Shown here piece by piece: positions 4,732 through 5,535 of a stretch of 5,535 nucleotides of DNA. The notes under the pieces were generated by a model. That model was not told the origin of the DNA and made no database searches. It worked only from the letters and a program-made list of their open reading frames with translations. The stretch's first letter is position 1, and every line of letters begins with the position of its first letter. Made by a program: the position numbers and the translations under genes. This stretch comes from CAZPQN01 sp964588795 (GTDB lineage Bacteria; Fidelibacterota; UBA2242). The stretch spans positions 1-5,535 of the forward strand of contig CAZPQN010000059.1 in the NCBI GenBank assembly GCA_964588795.1. Direction: 5' to 3'.

Positions 4732-5535
4732 CTACCGCCAGACCGTCCGGGCGCGGCACAGCGCCGTATCGCCGGATTGTTCGGCGACAGTGTGAATGAA
4801 TGTGTTTTCGGCGCTTTTCTGAGTCGTGACAGCGATGGACTGGCCATAGAAAGCTTCGGCTAAGTAGTTGATTTCGAGTTGGCGCAGGTGATGACTCCTG
4901 AGAAATTCCAGCGTGAATGTTTCGTAAATCCAGTCGATATAGCGCACATTATTGACATGTTCGTTGGTATCCAAATCCTGGTAACCAACCTTGGTCTGCC
5001 AGGCGAAATCCGCCGCGGTCGGGGTTTCGATTTTCGGCGGACGTTCCGGGAACATCAGTTCCTTGCCGTCAGGCATGCGGAATGGAAATACCTCGGCGAC
5101 GCCACCTAAAAAGTACATTTCCGTGCCACCCGCAACCGGCAGATTGAATTGCACCAGAAAGGGGATCTGCAGATAATCTAAATCAATGGTATGTTCAACG
5201 TCGTCGCCGGTTAGTCCGGTGTAATTTTCCGTCCAGCCTTTGCGGGCCAGGAGCATTTCCGTGCGGAGAAAAAGTTGTTTCTGCAAGCGAAAAAGCGCTA
5301 TTATTCCGCCGCTGTTGGCGGGATGCAGGGCCAGTTTTTTGCTGATGTCGTCACCCCAGACGCGGCTGGCACCATAGCCGAACAAAACCCCTAGGCGAAG
5401 GTTTTTTGAGGCCACTTTGGGCGACAATTGCGGCTGTGGCGGCGGCGTTGTCGTGGGCGGTTGGCTCGCCACCGTTTCCGGTGACGGAGTGGGTGTAGGC
5501 GTGGGCGGGGTGGTCAGACCCGCCAACTGCAGGGC
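4732..5535 (-). CDS. Chimera: outer-membrane beta-barrel start fused to acyl-ACP thioesterase C-terminal half (5' partial)
   Basis: The frame is open to the right edge; a TTG at 5526 is only an internal Leu codon. Numbered from it, residues 5-38 are a Pro/Thr-rich linker (PTPTPTPSP), as found between an upstream membrane or periplasmic part and a porin domain. Residues 41-143 look like the first strands of an OMP_b-brl_2 barrel: NLRLGVLFGYG, LFLRTEMLLARKGW, LDYLQIPFLVQFNLP, MYFLGGV. The barrel then stops about half-way. Residues 144-264 match the C-terminal hotdog of FatA-type acyl-ACP thioesterase: PDGKELMFPERPPKI, KVGYQDLDTNEHVNNVRYIDW with the catalytic Asp-x-Asn-x-His, LEINYLAEAFYG, and ending CRARTVWR. 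The N-terminal hotdog is absent. The junction lies near 5089-5103. Neither half is complete, so function as written is doubtful: a deletion fusion of two tandem genes or an assembly error are both possible. Confidence 0.75.
   Translation of the reverse strand, partial: ALQLAGLTTPPTPTPTPSPETVASQPPTTTPPPQPQLSPKVASKNLRLGVLFGYGASRVWGDDISKKLALHPANSGGIIALFRLQKQLFLRTEMLLARKGWTENYTGLTGDDVEHTIDLDYLQIPFLVQFNLPVAGGTEMYFLGGVAEVFPFRMPDGKELMFPERPPKIETPTAADFAWQTKVGYQDLDTNEHVNNVRYIDWIYETFTLEFLRSHHLRQLEINYLAEAFYGQSIAVTTQKSAENTFIHTVAEQSGDTALCRARTVWR

Overview
The window looks like chromosomal DNA from a Gram-negative bacterium. It carries an outer-membrane beta-barrel segment behind a Pro/Thr-rich linker, a plant-type acyl-ACP thioesterase half, a B12-binding radical SAM enzyme and an OmpR/PhoB two-component pair. 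GC content is moderate by eye. Promoters look like ordinary sigma-70 sites (TTGAAT-16-TATAAT, TTGACA-17-TACTAT) and most starts have GGAG-type Shine-Dalgarno sites. This mix would suit the Bacteroidota/Ignavibacteriota/Calditrichota side of the tree, but that placement is an inference of low confidence. No tRNA, rRNA, CRISPR array, transposase or phage gene was recognised.

Layout, left to right. (1) 3-632 (+): the 3' part of a gene entering from outside the window. It looks like the tail of an amino-type DNA methyltransferase fused to a staphylococcal-nuclease-like (SNase) domain that has lost most catalytic residues. (2) 633-778: convergent intergenic region with a perfect 10-bp-arm palindrome. 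(3) 779-2257 (-): B12-binding/radical SAM/DUF4070-type enzyme resembling the hopanoid C2-methylase group. (4) 2258-2407: divergent intergenic region with a good sigma-70 promoter for the two-component genes and a PhoB-box-like direct repeat. (5) 2408-3397 and 3394-4107 (+): a short sensor histidine kinase and an OmpR-type regulator joined by an ATGA overlap. (6) 4197-4538 (+): a small single-domain cupin. (7) 4539-4731: no gene; a promoter-like site and an imperfect palindrome that looks like a dispersed extragenic repeat. (8) 4732-5535 (-): an open reading frame running off the right edge, in which the first half of an outer-membrane barrel is joined in frame to the C-terminal, catalytic half of an acyl-ACP thioesterase.

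How they may work together: the kinase and regulator are clearly one operon and one signalling pair, and the cupin could be a downstream member or target. The radical SAM gene is divergent and shares the intergenic region, so it could be co-regulated, but nothing proves it. The most unusual items are the barrel/thioesterase chimera (a real deletion fusion or an assembly artefact), the methyltransferase fused to a probably dead SNase fold, and the candidate autoregulatory repeat. I did not find a convincing new multi-gene system.
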